Below, piece after piece: positions 1 through 13,014 of a DNA stretch of 64,000 bases. Position 1 is the first letter of the stretch; every line of letters begins with the position of its first letter. The notes beneath the pieces were generated by a model that saw only the letters and a list, made by a program, of their open reading frames with translations, did not search any database and was not told the origin of the DNA. Source of the DNA: Chrysemys picta bellii (lineage: Eukaryota > Chordata > Testudines > Emydidae); assembly GCF_011386835.1 (NCBI RefSeq), contig NC_088795.1, forward strand, positions 116,453,434 to 116,517,433, in the 5' to 3' direction. Made by a program: the position numbers and the translations under genes.

Positions 1-1465
1 CACAGTGGCTCCCGATAGATTACCAGGTCAAGTTGTAAGTCTTAGTCAGATGCCCCAAGCCCTTCCACTGGACTGCACCAAAGTATCCCCCACTACTGTT
101 TTCCACAGTCGCTGTATTCCTTGGGATTTCTGAAGTTGTCGAACTCAAGAATAAAGCTTGTGAAAGTGGGAGAAATGGATCCGTCTCAATAAAAGGACCA
201 AGGCTTTGGACTTCATTGCTGCCAGCAATCAGAACAACCACTGTCTCCTGACTTTCAGAACAAAGGACAAAACACACTACTTCAACAGATCCAACTAAAA
301 ACACCAACGCAAAAAAGAGGAGAGGGACCAGGAGAGAAGACCAGAAGGAAGAGAGGAGAGGACTAGTTGGCCAGGGGAGGAGGAAGAAAGAATTTTAAAA
401 TTCTAAGGTTAAAAAAAACAAGACTTCAACCAAAGACCCATAGTCCTCATTACCTCATAAAATGTGTGTGTGTGTGGGGGGGGCATTAGATAGATGAATA
501 GTCTAATTTATCTATAATTTTTTTTGGTTAATTATTTTTGTGAGGTGCTAGGTTGCTTATTCTGGTGATAAACATGGGATAAAAACCTGGATAGGTAAAC
601 TACAATTGCCCTTAACTGTGCAAAAAGACTGAGGAAGATGGAAATGCTGATATGTTAATGTAGCAGAAATGGCTTTGTAGGAGTATCTAAACTAATTACT
701 AAAATGAAGATGTTTATAAGGTTAGAGATGGTCAAAATCTGTCAGTGTTTTTCAATGGAGAGAGAGAGACACTCTCTGCTAAGTCATATAAAATCAATTT
801 GGTGTTTTTTTCTCTCCCCACCCATCCACTTCCACCCCCCTGGGGAAAGAAAAGAGTGGATGAAACACATACATCCTCCCCACCCCCTTCTCCAAAATAA
901 AAAAAAAAATTGTTTCTCAAAAAACAAAACCATTCCCTAGGGTTCTCCTCCAGCAAACTTTGTATTACCAGCTGTAGTCCCTTCTACCAAGAGTTGCTTT
1001 CAGTGTGACTCCTGGTAGAAAGAACTATGTGCGGAATCTCTACAGGATCATGCCCTAAGTTAGATTCAATGTGATGCAAAGAGACAAAAGCAGATGGGCA
1101 GGGAAATTTCCGACAAAATAAAGAGATTTCTGGTTTCACAGGCAATGCTGTGCTGGCTCCTTTATTGTATTTTTACATTTAGATTTAGTAGGGTGAGGAA
1201 TTGAGTCATAAACCCTTTAAGTAATTTATATTACTTTGAAAAACAACATAGTAATCTCTGGTCTGGTGACAGCAGCCTTCAGCCAGATGTAGCTTTAAAA
1301 AAATCAGAATTGAATTGGGAGCCGAGTCTTAATAGGCTCATTATCATCACTCATGCAGCAAAAGAGCCAGATACTGGCTAGCTGAGAATTCCCATGGTGG
1401 AGGGGGAACTGTGAGCTGGTATACAGTTCCCTGGCATACTCTAACTTACTCCCCGTAGAAACTGT

Positions 1466-1704
1466 ATGTTTACACTGCAGTTAGACACTCACAGCTGGCC
1501 ACTGCCAGCTGGCTAAGGCTAAGGGGCTGTTTAATTGTGGTGTAGGCAGCCGGCTCAGGCCGGAGCCTCAATTCGAGAATCCTGTGAGGTAGGACGGTCC
1601 TAGAGATTGGGCTGCAGCCCAAGCCGGAACATCTATATTGCAATTAAACAGCGCCTGAGTCAGCTGGCATGGGCCAGCCATGGGTGTCTAACTGCAGTGT
1701 GGAT
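1466..1704. mobile_element. MITE with 33-bp inverted ends
   Basis: Left end 1468-1500 and right end (reverse complement of about 1670-1702) match at 27 of 33 positions, sharing ACACTGCAGTTAGACAC and GCTGGCC. Inner segments GTTTAATTG (about 1529) and CAATTAAAC (about 1641) are also inverted. Confidence 0.75.
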
Positions 1705-2950
1705 ATTTGAGCACCCTAAGAGTGGCTCTGACTTATGCCAGGGCACCCTGGCCCTCAGAATCAGGGAGCTATATCCCTCTTCTGTGCCAACTGGACCTCA
1801 GAAACAGGAGAAAATCTGCCCCACAGTTTTTACACCTAATTTCAGTTGCCTGGTTAAAATCAGTGGGCGTTCCCTCAAATGACAACAGTCTTTTGTCTTG
1901 AAAAAGGAAGAGTGGGGAGCAGCTACTGTTGCTAGCTGCCCTGCAATAATTCCCATATTTCAGTAACTGGTGAATAAAATAGGATGTGGAAATCAGATGT
2001 TAAGCTGCTTTCACTTGAAATGGCGCCTGTTGCTCCTGCTCAGCGCAGTTTGTAAAGGTTACTTTAGAGAGAGGAGGTTATATTAATCTTTGATCTACAT
2101 TGGGAACAACATAGTTCCCAAATATGTCGGAGAATTACAGGGGCACTTGCTAGGATATTTCCTGGCAATGACACATTTGTGTGTGTAAATGAAGAGGGAA
2201 ATGATTAATCAACACTAATTGCCAAGGTAGTGAAGGATAAATTATTAACCATCACTGTTCAGAGGAAACAAGCTATGAAAATGCCTTGACTACATTTTGC
2301 AGGTCTTTTACAGCAGCCAGACTAAACCTGTATCTGAGCAGTGCTATTTGGCTCTCTGTCATTAGTACAGTTCGCTGAAAATATCAATGGAAAACAGAAA
2401 ATAATTGTTTTTAAAATATTTCATGTCTTTGTTTTTATTTACTGATCAGCTCTACTCACTTTACCGTGAATGTACTGTACATAAAAAGTTTGAGTATCTA
2501 GGAGCAACCTCAACACACATGAAAGTTGAAGGTGCTCAACACCTTATAGGACTGGGCCCTTTAATACTATTATTTTCTATTTTCCACTGACATTTTTGGC
2601 CAACTGCCGTAGTGATAAGGGAGCCAAATAACACTGTTCAGACATGAGTCTACTCTGGTTCCTGTGAAAAACCTTGCAGGATATAGTCAAGGTGTTTTCA
2701 TAACTTGTTTCCTCTGAATAGTGATGGCTACAGGGTGAATAGGAAATGAATACAAGTGTCTGATGGGTCAGATCATACTGGACACATGGATCCTTTGGAT
2801 ATGCGGTACCATTATCATTTTTCTATACTCATCATTTTAAATTTTTGCATTCAACATAGTAGATTTTACATCCACTTCTTAGGATTTCTTCTTTCCAGGT
2901 TGCTGTCAGGAAAGATACTGAATTCTGTGGTTTAAGGGCTCAATCCAGCA

Positions 2951-3240
2951 AGATTGGCTACACTCGGGAATTCACAGCGCTGCCGTGGCAGCACGGTGAA
3001 GTGCGAGTGTAGTCGCGCCGCCAGCGCTGCGAGAGAGCTCTCGCAGCGCTGTATGTACTCCACCTCTCCGAGGGGAGTAGCTTGCAGCGCTGCGAGTGAA
3101 CGTGCAGCACTGCAGGCTCTGATCACACTGGCGCTTTACAGCGCTGCACTCGCTGCGCTCGGGGGGGGGGCGTTTTCACACCCCTGAGCGCAGCAAGTTG
3201 CAGCAAGTTGCAGCACTGTACAGCGCCAGTGTAACCAAGG
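2951..3240. mobile_element. MITE rich in AGCGCTGC blocks
   Basis: Ends read ATTGGCTACACTCG and, in reverse complement, CTTGGTTACACTGG. The inside is CpG-rich with repeated CAGCGCTGC-type blocks and a run of ten G at 3161-3170. The high CpG is from the element, not from a host promoter. Confidence 0.75.
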
Positions 3241-4150
3241 CTTTAATTTTAAGCAAGCGGGTAGTTCCCTTGACTTCCATGAAGCTACTATTCACATTTA
3301 AAACTAAACACATGCTTAAATGCTCGGCTGGATCCAGACCAGAGTGCTTAGCACCTTGCAGGATCAAACCCTAAACGCTGGATTTATCAATCTGAGGCCA
3401 GATTTCCAAAAAGCCTAGATGTACATGCAACAGCAACATTTGCATGTGCAAACAAGTACTAGTGTATAAACTCAGATAACTAGCGTCCCACCTATGTGAC
3501 TTATAGTCAGAAATTTCCTGAGCAGTCTGTGCAGCAAGAGACAGATCCTGCTCCATTGATGTCAACGGCAAAACCTGCACTAACTTCAGTGGTGCTGGAT
3601 CAGCAGTTAAGTAACCTTTAACTGTTTTTCTTAAATAAGTTGTCCTTTTTGGTTTTCTTGTTTGCATTCTGCTTGGGAGGCTGTATATCATTACAGCACT
3701 TTAAGTAACTAACTATCCAAGAGATCAATATAGAGTATTGAATATAGAAATTGAAGAGCTTTCCAAAGGCACAATGGGGACTTAGGATCCCAACTCTTGC
3801 TGAAAACCCATGAACCCCTGAGAGTTCACCCTGGGGTTCTGCCAGTCAGTACCTTTATTACTTTCCCTTTCTCTCATGTGAACTCACAAAAAAGTTATTT
3901 TTTGCTTTATTTGTTTGGCTTTATCATATTTCTTGGCAACAGCTGTGTTAATTAGTCACTGAGATTTTTCATATTGCAATAAGGCCTGCTTTACTGCATT
4001 GCATCTCTCATTTGAGATGGTTGTCATTTCCATTAAACAAAACTAATACAATTTATAAATACGAGGAATAAACTGTAGTAAAGCAGTGAAACTGTTACAT
4101 AACTGTTAGGAAGAAATGCCATTTTTAAAGGTGTGAGTATTACTATAGAT

Positions 4151-4715
4151 CAGTGGTTCCCAAACTGGGCTTTGTGAACCCTTGCCGGTTTGCAAAATGT
4201 ATCGGGGTTCTCAGAAAAAAATTCTGTAATGGCAGACAGAGCCATCCCTAAATACCCCGGGGACTGGCAGCCCCCGCAGGGGCTGGCAGCCCGAGCCCCA
4301 AGACCATGACTTCCTGGCAGAGCTTTGTTTAAGCTTTGTTGTAGTCATGCATTGTTTGCCTGGACTGCTCAAGACCTGAATGCTTGCGGGAGGAACTCTT
4401 TATTTGAGTTGACTTCTTAAATACTTTCATACTGTTTCACGTCTGGTACTCCTTGATGAAACATGTAGTGAAATCTTGGAAGAGTGTTGCTGTTTTCATA
4501 ATGTAATAACATTAATAATATTTTATTATTATTACAATTAGTATGTAATAAGCTTGTCATAAAAAAAACAAATTATTTCCAAGATCGCTGCTTCTATAAT
4601 TTATGCTCAAGTAAGGGAGAAAATTCCTGGAAATATTAATTTTTAGGAGGGGGTTTGCGAGATTTGATATTTTTGTGAAAGGGGTTCACGGGTTGTTAAA
4701 GTTTGGGAACCATTG
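4151..4715. mobile_element. hAT-type non-autonomous DNA transposon
   Basis: Ends CAGTGGTTCCCAAACT and AGTTTGGGAACCATTG are inverted repeats. Flanks ctatagat (4143-4150) and ctatactt (4716-4723) match at 6 of 8, a decayed 8-bp target duplication as expected for hAT elements. Confidence 0.85.
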
Positions 4716-5794
4716 CTATACTTCTTCAAGAGCAGCATATTTGTTTACACTAGTTAATCCTTTCAGACTAAACAAAACTGGGCCAGTAAGAGGATAAACT
4801 GGGAGCTAAATGTTTTGACATCAGGTGGAGAATGACTAGAGACTGCTTCTTCCCTTTGAATTGCTAAATGGGCATCCCCTCATCATCATCATCATTTGGA
4901 TTAGTTTTGAGACAATGACATGAGCCTTCCTTTAAATGTAAGTGGCTCATGATGGATAGGTTGGTGATGCCTTTATTATATTCCCTTTAATCTAAAGTGG
5001 ATACAGAAGAATATTATGCCCTTTTTTTTAAAAAAAAGAATCTTTACAAATGAAATCTATAACCCAGAATTTCCTATATTGAAACTTAGTTTCTGTTATG
5101 GATGAATGTTTTGTATGTGGTTTCTTTGTCTCTAGCCTACTTTCTATGACCCTCCATTACCACAGCCTCTGAAAGCCCCACAATCTTAATGCATTTGTCA
5201 TTTACTGGACCTGTGTGGAGACTAGTGCATTTTGATTCCCTAAGTGAGGAAAACGGACACATAGGAGTACTTAGACAAATTACAGCAGCAGTAAAGATAA
5301 GGCTGTATCTGATTCAAACATGGACACGTAATACCTGCTTCCTTTTGAGTAGCCTTCATTGAAAGAAATGCATTTAGACAAATTCCAGAGTCTTGTACAC
5401 AGATGCTCACGATTAATTTTTAGATTTAAAACAAAATGGTGGCTGAGAGTTCTTAACGAAGCATTGTTAAAGCATAACATAATTATACTTCCTGGCAGTG
5501 AGTATACTTATACTTCTGGGCATGGAGTAGAAAATTGACAAGGAGAATGAATTTAACATGGAGAATGAATTACTCGGAGGTTTCTCCTGGTCGGACTTCA
5601 AGAACAAAATTTCCAGGGTAGAGCAGAAGAAGTCTGAACTGCCGCTGCCTGTGCTATACCTGTAGTATTGGACCCTGTTCTGTGGATAACTAGAACTATT
5701 TGTCTAGCACCTATCACAAGCACAGTTCACTAATGAAGAAAATGAACTACCATTTTTCCATATTGTCATTATTCTGGGCACTGTACACATGGGT

Positions 5795-5998
5795 CAGGGC
5801 CGGCTCCAGGGTTTTGGCCGCCCCAAGCAGCCAAAAAAAAAAAAAAAAAAAAAAAAAGCCGCGATCTGCGGCGGCAATTCGGCGGGAGGTCCTTTGCTCC
5901 CAGCAGGAGTGAGGGACCGTCCGCTGAATTGCCGCCGAATACCTGGACGTGCCGCCCCAAGCACCTGCTTGCCAGGCTGGTGCCTGGAGCTGGCCCTG
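5795..5998. mobile_element. hAT-type MITE with internal poly-A
   Basis: Ends CAGGGCCGGCTCCAGG and CTGGAGCTGGCCCTG are inverted. Target duplication acatgggt / acatgggg (5787-5794, 5999-6006) matches at 7 of 8. A run of 25 A lies at 5833-5857, which creates false lysine/phenylalanine runs in translated frames. Confidence 0.9.
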
Positions 5999-6354
5999 AC
6001 ATGGGGACTGGGGTGTTTAGACTGAACCAAGATTTGAAATTAGGGAAGAGTATTGCATTGGACCAAGTCACAATACATCTGGGTTTATTTCCTGGCACTG
6101 CCTTATTTAAACTTGTTCTGAATTTCTGTATGAATTAAGAATATTTTTGGGGTGGAGGGTCCCCAGGAAGCTCTTTTTTTCATTATCACTAAAAATGCAT
6201 TTGAAAGTTAAGGTTTCTTGACTGCTGCTTTGTCCTTTGAAAGCAAGTGAACAATCCCATGAACTTCAGTTCTCTGTCTCTATCAGTTTTTCCATCCTCA
6301 ATCTGGAGAGGAATATGCACATTTGAAGTAACCAAACTGAGATTTTTTTCCCCC

Positions 6355-7157
6355 CGCAGCCACTTCAGTCAAAGGCACACTGGTTTAGATTAAAACACAA
6401 AATAAGTTTATTAACTACAAAAAGAGAGATTTTTAGTGATTGCAAACAGATCAAAGCTGATTACCTAGTAAATAAACAAAACTGCAAACTAAACCTAAAA
6501 TACAAGACCAATTGAATATGAATTAGCAATTTCTCACCGTGACTGATGATACAAGCAGGCTTGCAGATTCTCAATGCACAAGCTCCACCCCCACGCCCCT
6601 TCCAAATCCTTTTCCTTAGGAGCTTCTCTCAGGTGTTGAGTTGTGGGGGAATGAAGAACAACAGATGATGTCACTCCCTGCCTTATACAGCGTTAGCATA
6701 TGGCGGGAAGTCTTTGTTCCAAAAACAGTTCCCAGCCCGTTTGTGGGGGAAATGGAGTCCAGAGACATGTTGTCTGGTCACTGCCCTTGCAGAGTCATAG
6801 CCGCCATTACTTACAAGCTGGCCGAAACGTCCACAGGAAGGCTCACTAGGGTGGGGGATAAGCTTCTCCTAAGGCCTATTTTCCCATTACCCTGAATGGG
6901 CCTTTCACAACCAGCTATTTAGACTGGAAGCATCTTGCCTAGTGGGTGTCACCCAGGTGTGACTACATGTGAAATACAGATAGTCAATATTGATAACTTC
7001 AGATACAAAAGTGATACATGCAGATGACTAGGATAGTCCTATTCAGTAAATAACTCTTCCAATGACACCTTACATGCCACATCTTGTACAAAATGCATCA
7101 TAATTATGCCATAATCATATTATAATCTCACTATGAAGAATATGGGGTGCAGTGTCA
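6355..7157 (-). mobile_element. Retroviral-type LTR, antisense
   Basis: On the minus strand it starts TGTGACACTGCACCCCATAT at 7157. The + strand has AATAAGTTTATTAACTAC (about 6402-6419), shared with the antisense element near 39190, with CACACTGG.TTAGAT.AAAACA before it in both. The inner end near 6355 is approximate. There is no coding part. Confidence 0.55.
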
Positions 7158-7589
7158 CATGGTGTTTATAAATGCAGCATGTGGGTGCCTCAGTGGGAGA
7201 GGACTTAGCAGCCTTTTGCATAAATGGATGTACTCATTAAGACCTTTTGCTGTATCATGAATGTGTTTTGAAGAAGTTCCATAATTCATAGGCTTTTTCA
7301 ACACTGTTTCTTTGGGTGATTCTTTTTCCATTAAAAGAATCAAAGCTATTACATTTTATTTTCAGACAGAGGAAGAGGCTCAAGGTCTATGATGGGACCA
7401 CAGGAATTGCTATACAGGATCAATATGTTTAATATCCTATCTCTGTCAATGTCTAGTAGCAGGTGCTTCAGAAAGTGCAACCTTCCTCTAAGCCCTGCCC
7501 CCCAATAAATTACAGTGTGCAGTAACATCTGTGCAGAAGTTTAGTATAAATAGCAATTGGTTCCACCTTGTGCTTTGCTGTGATGCTGA

Positions 7590-7740
7590 GAGTTCCTTTC
7601 CCAGACCTGAAGAAGAGCTCAGTGTGGAAAAGCTTGTCTCTCTCCAAAAAAAGTTGGTCCAATAAAAAATATTACCTCACCCACTTTCTTTCTAAGATCC
7701 TGGAACCGACATGGCTACAGCAACACTGCATTTTTTACGG
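7590..7740 (-). mobile_element. tRNA-derived SINE, second turtle family, antisense
   Basis: On the minus strand it has a head like GTGTTGCTGTAGCCATGTCG and then the body. On the + strand I read CCAGACCTGAAGAAGAGCTC, AGCTTGTCTCTCTCCAAAAA, GTTGGTCCAATAAAAAATAT and ACATGGCTACAGCAACACTG. This is the family with GACCTGAAGAAGAGCTCTGTG near its end. Borders are approximate. Confidence 0.7.
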
Positions 7741-8216
7741 ATTGTCCGTATTCAAGTGACAAAGCTGCATATCAAACATTTAAAGCCCAATAACTTTTAA
7801 AAATAAAAACTAACTCTAGGGAAGCAAGCCAAGATCGGGGGTAAAAGCCAGCCCAAAGGGGATGGCAAAATGCTTTTTCCTGGTGAGTGTACAACATGCT
7901 TTGGCTGGGCATTCTTGTACTTCTAAATGCAGAGGAATTGCTTTCAGAGGAGAGTTAGTCAAATAATGCTTGTCAGACAAAAAAACAGTTTTTTTTCCTG
8001 TTTTGGTTTGCAAACCATTTGTGAGCCTGTTAACATTTTTGATATTCATAACTCTTTCAGCTCACTCATTCACATGCTGGTGGGCAGTGGCTGGACTGGG
8101 TTTGCTGGGGCTTTTCTTGGAGAGATGTCCTCCACACCAATCACACAATCTAGCTCTGAAGAGCCCTCTTTATTGGTCACAAGGGAGGGAGGGAGCTGCA
8201 CCCTTGTGCACACACC

Positions 8217-8462
8217 TAGGGTACATCTACACTACAGGGGGGAGTCGATTTAAGATACGCAAATTCAGCTACATGAATAGCGTAGCTGAATTCGACGTAT
8301 CGCAGCCGACTTACCCCGCTGTGAGGACGGCGGCAAAATCGACTTCTGCAGCTTCCTGTCGACGGCGCTTACTCCCACCTCCGCTGGTGGAGTAAGAGTG
8401 TCGATTCCCGAGAGGTCGATTTCTACCCGCTGATTCAGGCGGGTAGTGTAGACCTAGCCTTA
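8217..8462. mobile_element. MITE, TCTACACTAC-ended
   Basis: Ends read AGGGTACATCTACACTAC and, in reverse complement, AGGCTAGGTCTACACTAC. Internal AAGATACGCAAATTCAGCTA followed by inverted TAGCTGAATTCGACGTAT links it to the MITE at 16310. Confidence 0.8.
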
Positions 8463-9125
8463 GGCTGGGCCCAGGAAGGGAACAAAGGGTCATTCAGACT
8501 CTTTTGCTACTGCAGAAAGTTTTTTCCTTTACATCTGCCTGTGCAGGGATTAGGCCAAGCAGTTGTTTCTCATCCTCAGAAAATTATATTGGCGTATAAC
8601 TGCTCTTTGTTGTTGTGATGCTAACTATTGTTTCCTTTATTCTTCAAGCTAAGCCAGAATTGCGTTTAGGTTGAGGATCTTCCTCAACATCATGGCACAA
8701 CTTTGGGGGTGGATGTAGTCTTTGCAGCAGCAGCTGGGTAAATTTGTTCAGCTGTTTGCACAGGCATGGCAAGTAAAATGGAATATGTATTTTCCACAAC
8801 TGTGGAATCCATGTGTGCTTGGAATGAAAGGCTCACAGGCTGAGACTTCCTGGAGTCTGTTCCAGCAGTGGCTCTAACTCTCTTCGGTGGGAGTGAAGTG
8901 TGGCTTGGTGAAAGCCACGTCTAGGGCTGAGTGGGCCTGATGGTATCTCTAGCCAAGTACCCATTTTGACTTTGGGGTCTGTCATTCAGGACAAAGGAGT
9001 GGTTCATGCTCAGGCTGTTTAGCTACAACCACATTTTGCTGCAAGCCTATGTTCATGTCCCTCCTTCATTTGTTTACATTCACATATGTTTGTTTAAAAA
9101 AAGTTGTGGCCATTATACCATAAAT

Positions 9126-9623
9126 CAGGGGTAGGCAAAGTTTTTGGCCCGAGGGCCACATCTGGGTATGGAAATTTTATGGCAGGCCATGAATGCTCAC
9201 AAAATTGGGGGTTGGGGTGTCGGAGGGGGTGAGGGTTCCGGCTGGGGGTGCGGGCTCTAGGGTGGGGCTGGGGATGAGGGGTTGCGGGTGCAGGAGGGTA
9301 CTCCAGGCTGGGACTGAGGGGTTCGGAGGGCAAGAGGGGGATCAGGGGTGGGGCAGAGGTTTGGGGGTTATGGGTGCAGGCTCCAGGCAGTGCTGACCTC
9401 AAGCAGCTCCCAGAAGCAGCGGAATGTCACCCCTCTGGCTCCTATGTGGAGCCCCCTGGCTGCCCCTACGCATAGGAGCCGGAGAGGGGACGTGCTGCTG
9501 CTTCCAGGAGCCGCGCGGAACTGGGCAAGCCCCAGACCCTGCTCCCCATCGGGAGCTCAAGGGCCGGATTAAAACGTCTGGAGGGCTGGACGCAGCCCCC
9601 AGGCCAGAGTTTGCCCACCCCTG
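9126..9623. mobile_element. hAT-type element with a perfect target duplication and G-rich core
   Basis: Ends CAGGGGTAGGCAAAGTTTTT and AGAGTTTGCCCACCCCTG are inverted. Flanks are ccataaat on both sides (9118-9125 and 9624-9631), a perfect 8-bp target duplication. The core at about 9207-9390 is G-rich on the + strand with many GGGG runs. Confidence 0.95.
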
Positions 9624-10065
9624 CCATAAATGATCCTTAATTTGTAAACTGTCTTTATGGGGATCCCGTAGGCAATTTATTTGCTCGATTTAAATGAATT
9701 CTAAAACGATGTGTAATTCAGGAACTGTACGATTCGAGTATTTGCTGTTGGTGATATGTGACTGGTCATTTTTAATTGTTTCTCCCCTGACTGACTGACA
9801 AATTCTTACCAGAAGGAAAACAAATGATGGCTATCCCATTGTTGCTTCAAATTCACCAGACTCTTGGGACTCTCAAACCTTTGCACGAATACTCAGCAGT
9901 GGTTCAGATATGGGATACTATGGCCCCTACCAGCAGCAGCAAACTAAAATTGAGCTATATGTGCATGTTCAAATCTGTTTTTTCATTATCTAACTCAACC
10001 TCATACCAACAAGATTATCTTTATATGCTAGTAGGTACAGCCTACAAATAAACGTGGGCTAAGTA

Positions 10066-10198
10066 TCAGAGGGGTAGCCATGTTAGTCTGGATCTGTAAA
10101 AAGGGGCAAAGAGTCCTGTGGCACCTTATAGACTAACAGACGTATTGGAGCATAAGCTTCCGTGGGTGAATACGCACTTCGTCAGCCACAGGACTCTA
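10066..10198 (+). mobile_element. tRNA-derived SINE of the turtle type
   Basis: Starts at TCAGAGGGGTAGCCATGTTA, has the body GTCCTGTGGCACCTTATAGA and the AGCATAAGCTTCCGTGGGTG segment, and ends near CACTTCGTCAG. An 11-bp target duplication TGGGCTAAGTA flanks it (10055-10065 and 10199-10209). The last bases repeat CCACAGGACTCTATG, an unusual re-use of body sequence at the 3' end. Confidence 0.9.
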
Positions 10199-12122
10199 TG
10201 GGCTAAGTAGCTGGCTTAAAATCACTTCATGAATATTACTATTGTAATACAGAGTAAAATTCTGGCAATCAGCTTAATTGAAAAAAAAAAAAGCTTTCCC
10301 CTTTTCTTAGCTCTCATCAATGACTGAATATTCTGGGGAGAGGGGTAATCTTCCACTGCTATGACAAAGCACAAAAATTACATAATAATTACACAATCCT
10401 TATGTCAATTGGAATAAAATGTTCTTCAAGTCCTCTCTTAAAATAAATGTTTTCCCTAGTGTAATCCACCTGAGCCTCCAGGAGAGATTAAAAATGTATA
10501 TGTAAAAGTGATTAATGAAACGGTTAACAACAAAAGTACAAATCTCAGTCTTTGACTACTTTCACGTAAACTTAAATGAAAGGTTTTTAATTTTTTTTGA
10601 CAAATGGCTAGATGTAGGGACCCTGTTCCAGCTTGCTTTACTCACATGATTAACATTCCGCCCCCCTCCCCATTCAAGTCAACGAGATCATATGAGATGT
10701 TGAGTACTGTCGTGTATGATTTCAGGGTAACTCATAGGAGACTTGCAACATCCTGCTTCATAGAATGCCAGGGGCTTCATTTTCAGAGTTACTGAGAACC
10801 TCCCATTGACTTCCATTCTAATGGCCCTATAGAAGTCCAAGAAGGATTCAGCCGACTATGTGTGGGTTTTGTTTGTTTGTTTGAATAAATAGCTAACAAG
10901 GAAGAAAGTGCTTGTGACCTAAGTAGAAAATTTCTACCTTGGAGTATTCTTGTCTGTATGGGAATCCATCTTGGCAAAACTTCTTTATTTTGGTCTACGA
11001 TTTATCATCATTATGGCACTTTTGCATATTCAGGAATGCATTTACTTGCTGGCTGAAGTCTGAGTTGAAATCTCAGCAGTAATTAAATTTGCCTGAAGCA
11101 TAGTCATAAGGATCTAAGTTTATCACACAGCTTACTTCCTATTATACTGTAAATGCCATAATGAAACACAAGCCCTATCATGTTGATTTTTAAAATGTGT
11201 TTGTGAACTTAGAAGACCTTTGATCCTGGGATCATGAATCCCTTTACTGATTCCATGTTTGCCCTTCAATAAAGACAATTCTAATTTTTTCTTTAAACAA
11301 GGCTGTCATACCGATGTGAATGCTATGGAAACCTGCAACAGTGAGATAAAGCCCTTTTAAAAGTAACAACACAAAGTTTTTGGGTGAGGAAGTGGTTTGT
11401 CTGCTCCCAGCAGCAGCAATATAATATAGAGGGATAAAGTAAATGGAGGAAAGAAGAGTGGAGGGGAAAGATGGTAATTTTCTTTGGTTTTTGGTGCTCA
11501 GATGTCTGCACCCCTTTGAGTTTCACTCAGAGTTTTGCAATCAGATGAACCCAAACACTTAGGTTCAAATCCTGGCCCCCTACAAGTAAAACAACTCCAA
11601 GTACTGATCTTTGAAGGGCTTTCATTTCAAACCATATATCGTTTACTTAAGCCCAGCTGTAGCCAATCCTGAGCCAAACTTCAATAAACGTGGGCTAAAT
11701 TTAGTAAGAGATCCAGAATCCAACAAAGTTATATTCTACAGACTTGCATCAGTTTAAATGTTTACAGTACTGGGGTTGGCAACCATAAGTATCATAGGCA
11801 CTTACATAGTCCCATTACTGTAGTATCTGTGCACCTCACAAACTGTTAGGGGTGCTGCAAGAATACACACATGTGAGATGGGGAAGTGCTATTATCCCCA
11901 TGTTACAGATGGGGAGCTGAGGAACAGAGACTGACTGTGACACTGTATCTCAGGGGAACACCCTGCACCCCCATGTTCATCCTTATAATATGATTGTGTG
12001 GTATCCAATGCAAAGTTTGTCATGTCAGGTGTCTTCGGATGGCTCATGATGCACTAACCATCAAGTTGTTATAGTAATGTTAGGTTATAGGTTGTAATTT
12101 CATGTATATAGTTATGAGGCTG

Positions 12123-13014
12123 TGTCAAGGCTGTATCCCCACTTTGAACTTTAGGGTACAAATGTAGGGGCCTGCATGAAAACTTCTAAGCTTAACTACC
12201 AGCTTAGCTCTGGTCTGCTGCCACCATTTCCAATGGATTCCCTCCCTGGGAAGCCTTGAAAAACCTTCACCAATTCCCTGGTGAATACAGATCCAAACCC
12301 CTTGGATCTTAGAACAAGGAGAAATTAACCATCCCCCCTCCTTCCTCCCACCAACTCCTGGTGAATACAGATCCAACCCCCTTGGATCTAAAACAAGGAG
12401 AAATTAACCATTCCCCTCCTTCCTCCCACCAACGCCTGGTGAATCAAGATCCAAATCCCTTGGATCTTAACACAAGGAAAAATCAATCAGGTTCTTAAAA
12501 AGAAGGCTTTTAATTAAAGAAAAAGGTAAAAATCATCTCTGTAAAATCAGTATGGAAATTAACCTTACAGGGTAATCAAACTTAAAGAGCTCCGAGGACT
12601 CCCCTCTAGTCTTAGGTTCAAGTACAGCAAACAAAGATAAACACTCTAGTAAAAGGTACATTTACAAGTTGAGAAAACAAAGGAAAACTAAGACGCCTTG
12701 CCTGGCTATTTACTTACAAGTTTGAAATAGGAGAGACTTGTTTAGAAAGATGTGGAGAATCTGGATTGATGTCTGGTCCCTCTCAGTCCCGAGAGTGAAC
12801 ACACTCCCAAAACAAAGAACACAAACAAAAGCCTTCCCCTCCCCAAGATTTGAAAGTATCTTGTCCCCTTATTGGTCCTTTAGGTCAGATGCCAGCCAGG
12901 TTACCTGAGCTTCTTAACTCTTTACAGGGAAAGGATTTTGGAGTCTCTGGCCAGGAGGGATTTTATAGTACTGTACACAGGACAGCTGTTACCCTTCCCT
13001 TTATAGTTATGACA
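12123..13014. mobile_element. Solo LTR B inserted in LTR A
   Basis: Begins TGTCAAGGCTGTATCC and ends CTTTATAGTTATGACA. A perfect 5-bp target duplication ggctg lies at 12118-12122 and 13015-13019. Length 892 bp. No coding part. It contains three tandem units near its left end. Confidence 0.9.
12271..12480. repeat. Three tandem units of about 80 bp within LTR B
   Basis: The unit GGTGAATACAGATCCAA ... CTTGGATCT ... ACAAGGAGAAATTAACCAT ... CCTTCCTCCCACCAAC recurs with starts at about 12281, 12361 and 12439 (periods 80 and 78). Confidence 0.9.

Noticed and set aside
3000..3180. CpG-rich stretch as a promoter CpG island
   Set aside because: It lies inside a MITE with inverted ends; the CpG come from CAGCGCTGC blocks.
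5769..6098. Frames with long Lys or Phe runs
   Set aside because: They are translations of the 25-A run inside a hAT MITE.
7970..8395. 141-codon open frame on the + strand
   Set aside because: Its second half is the MITE at 8217; no family likeness.
12271..12480. CRISPR-like array
   Set aside because: Units are contiguous tandem copies without distinct spacers, inside an LTR of a vertebrate genome.
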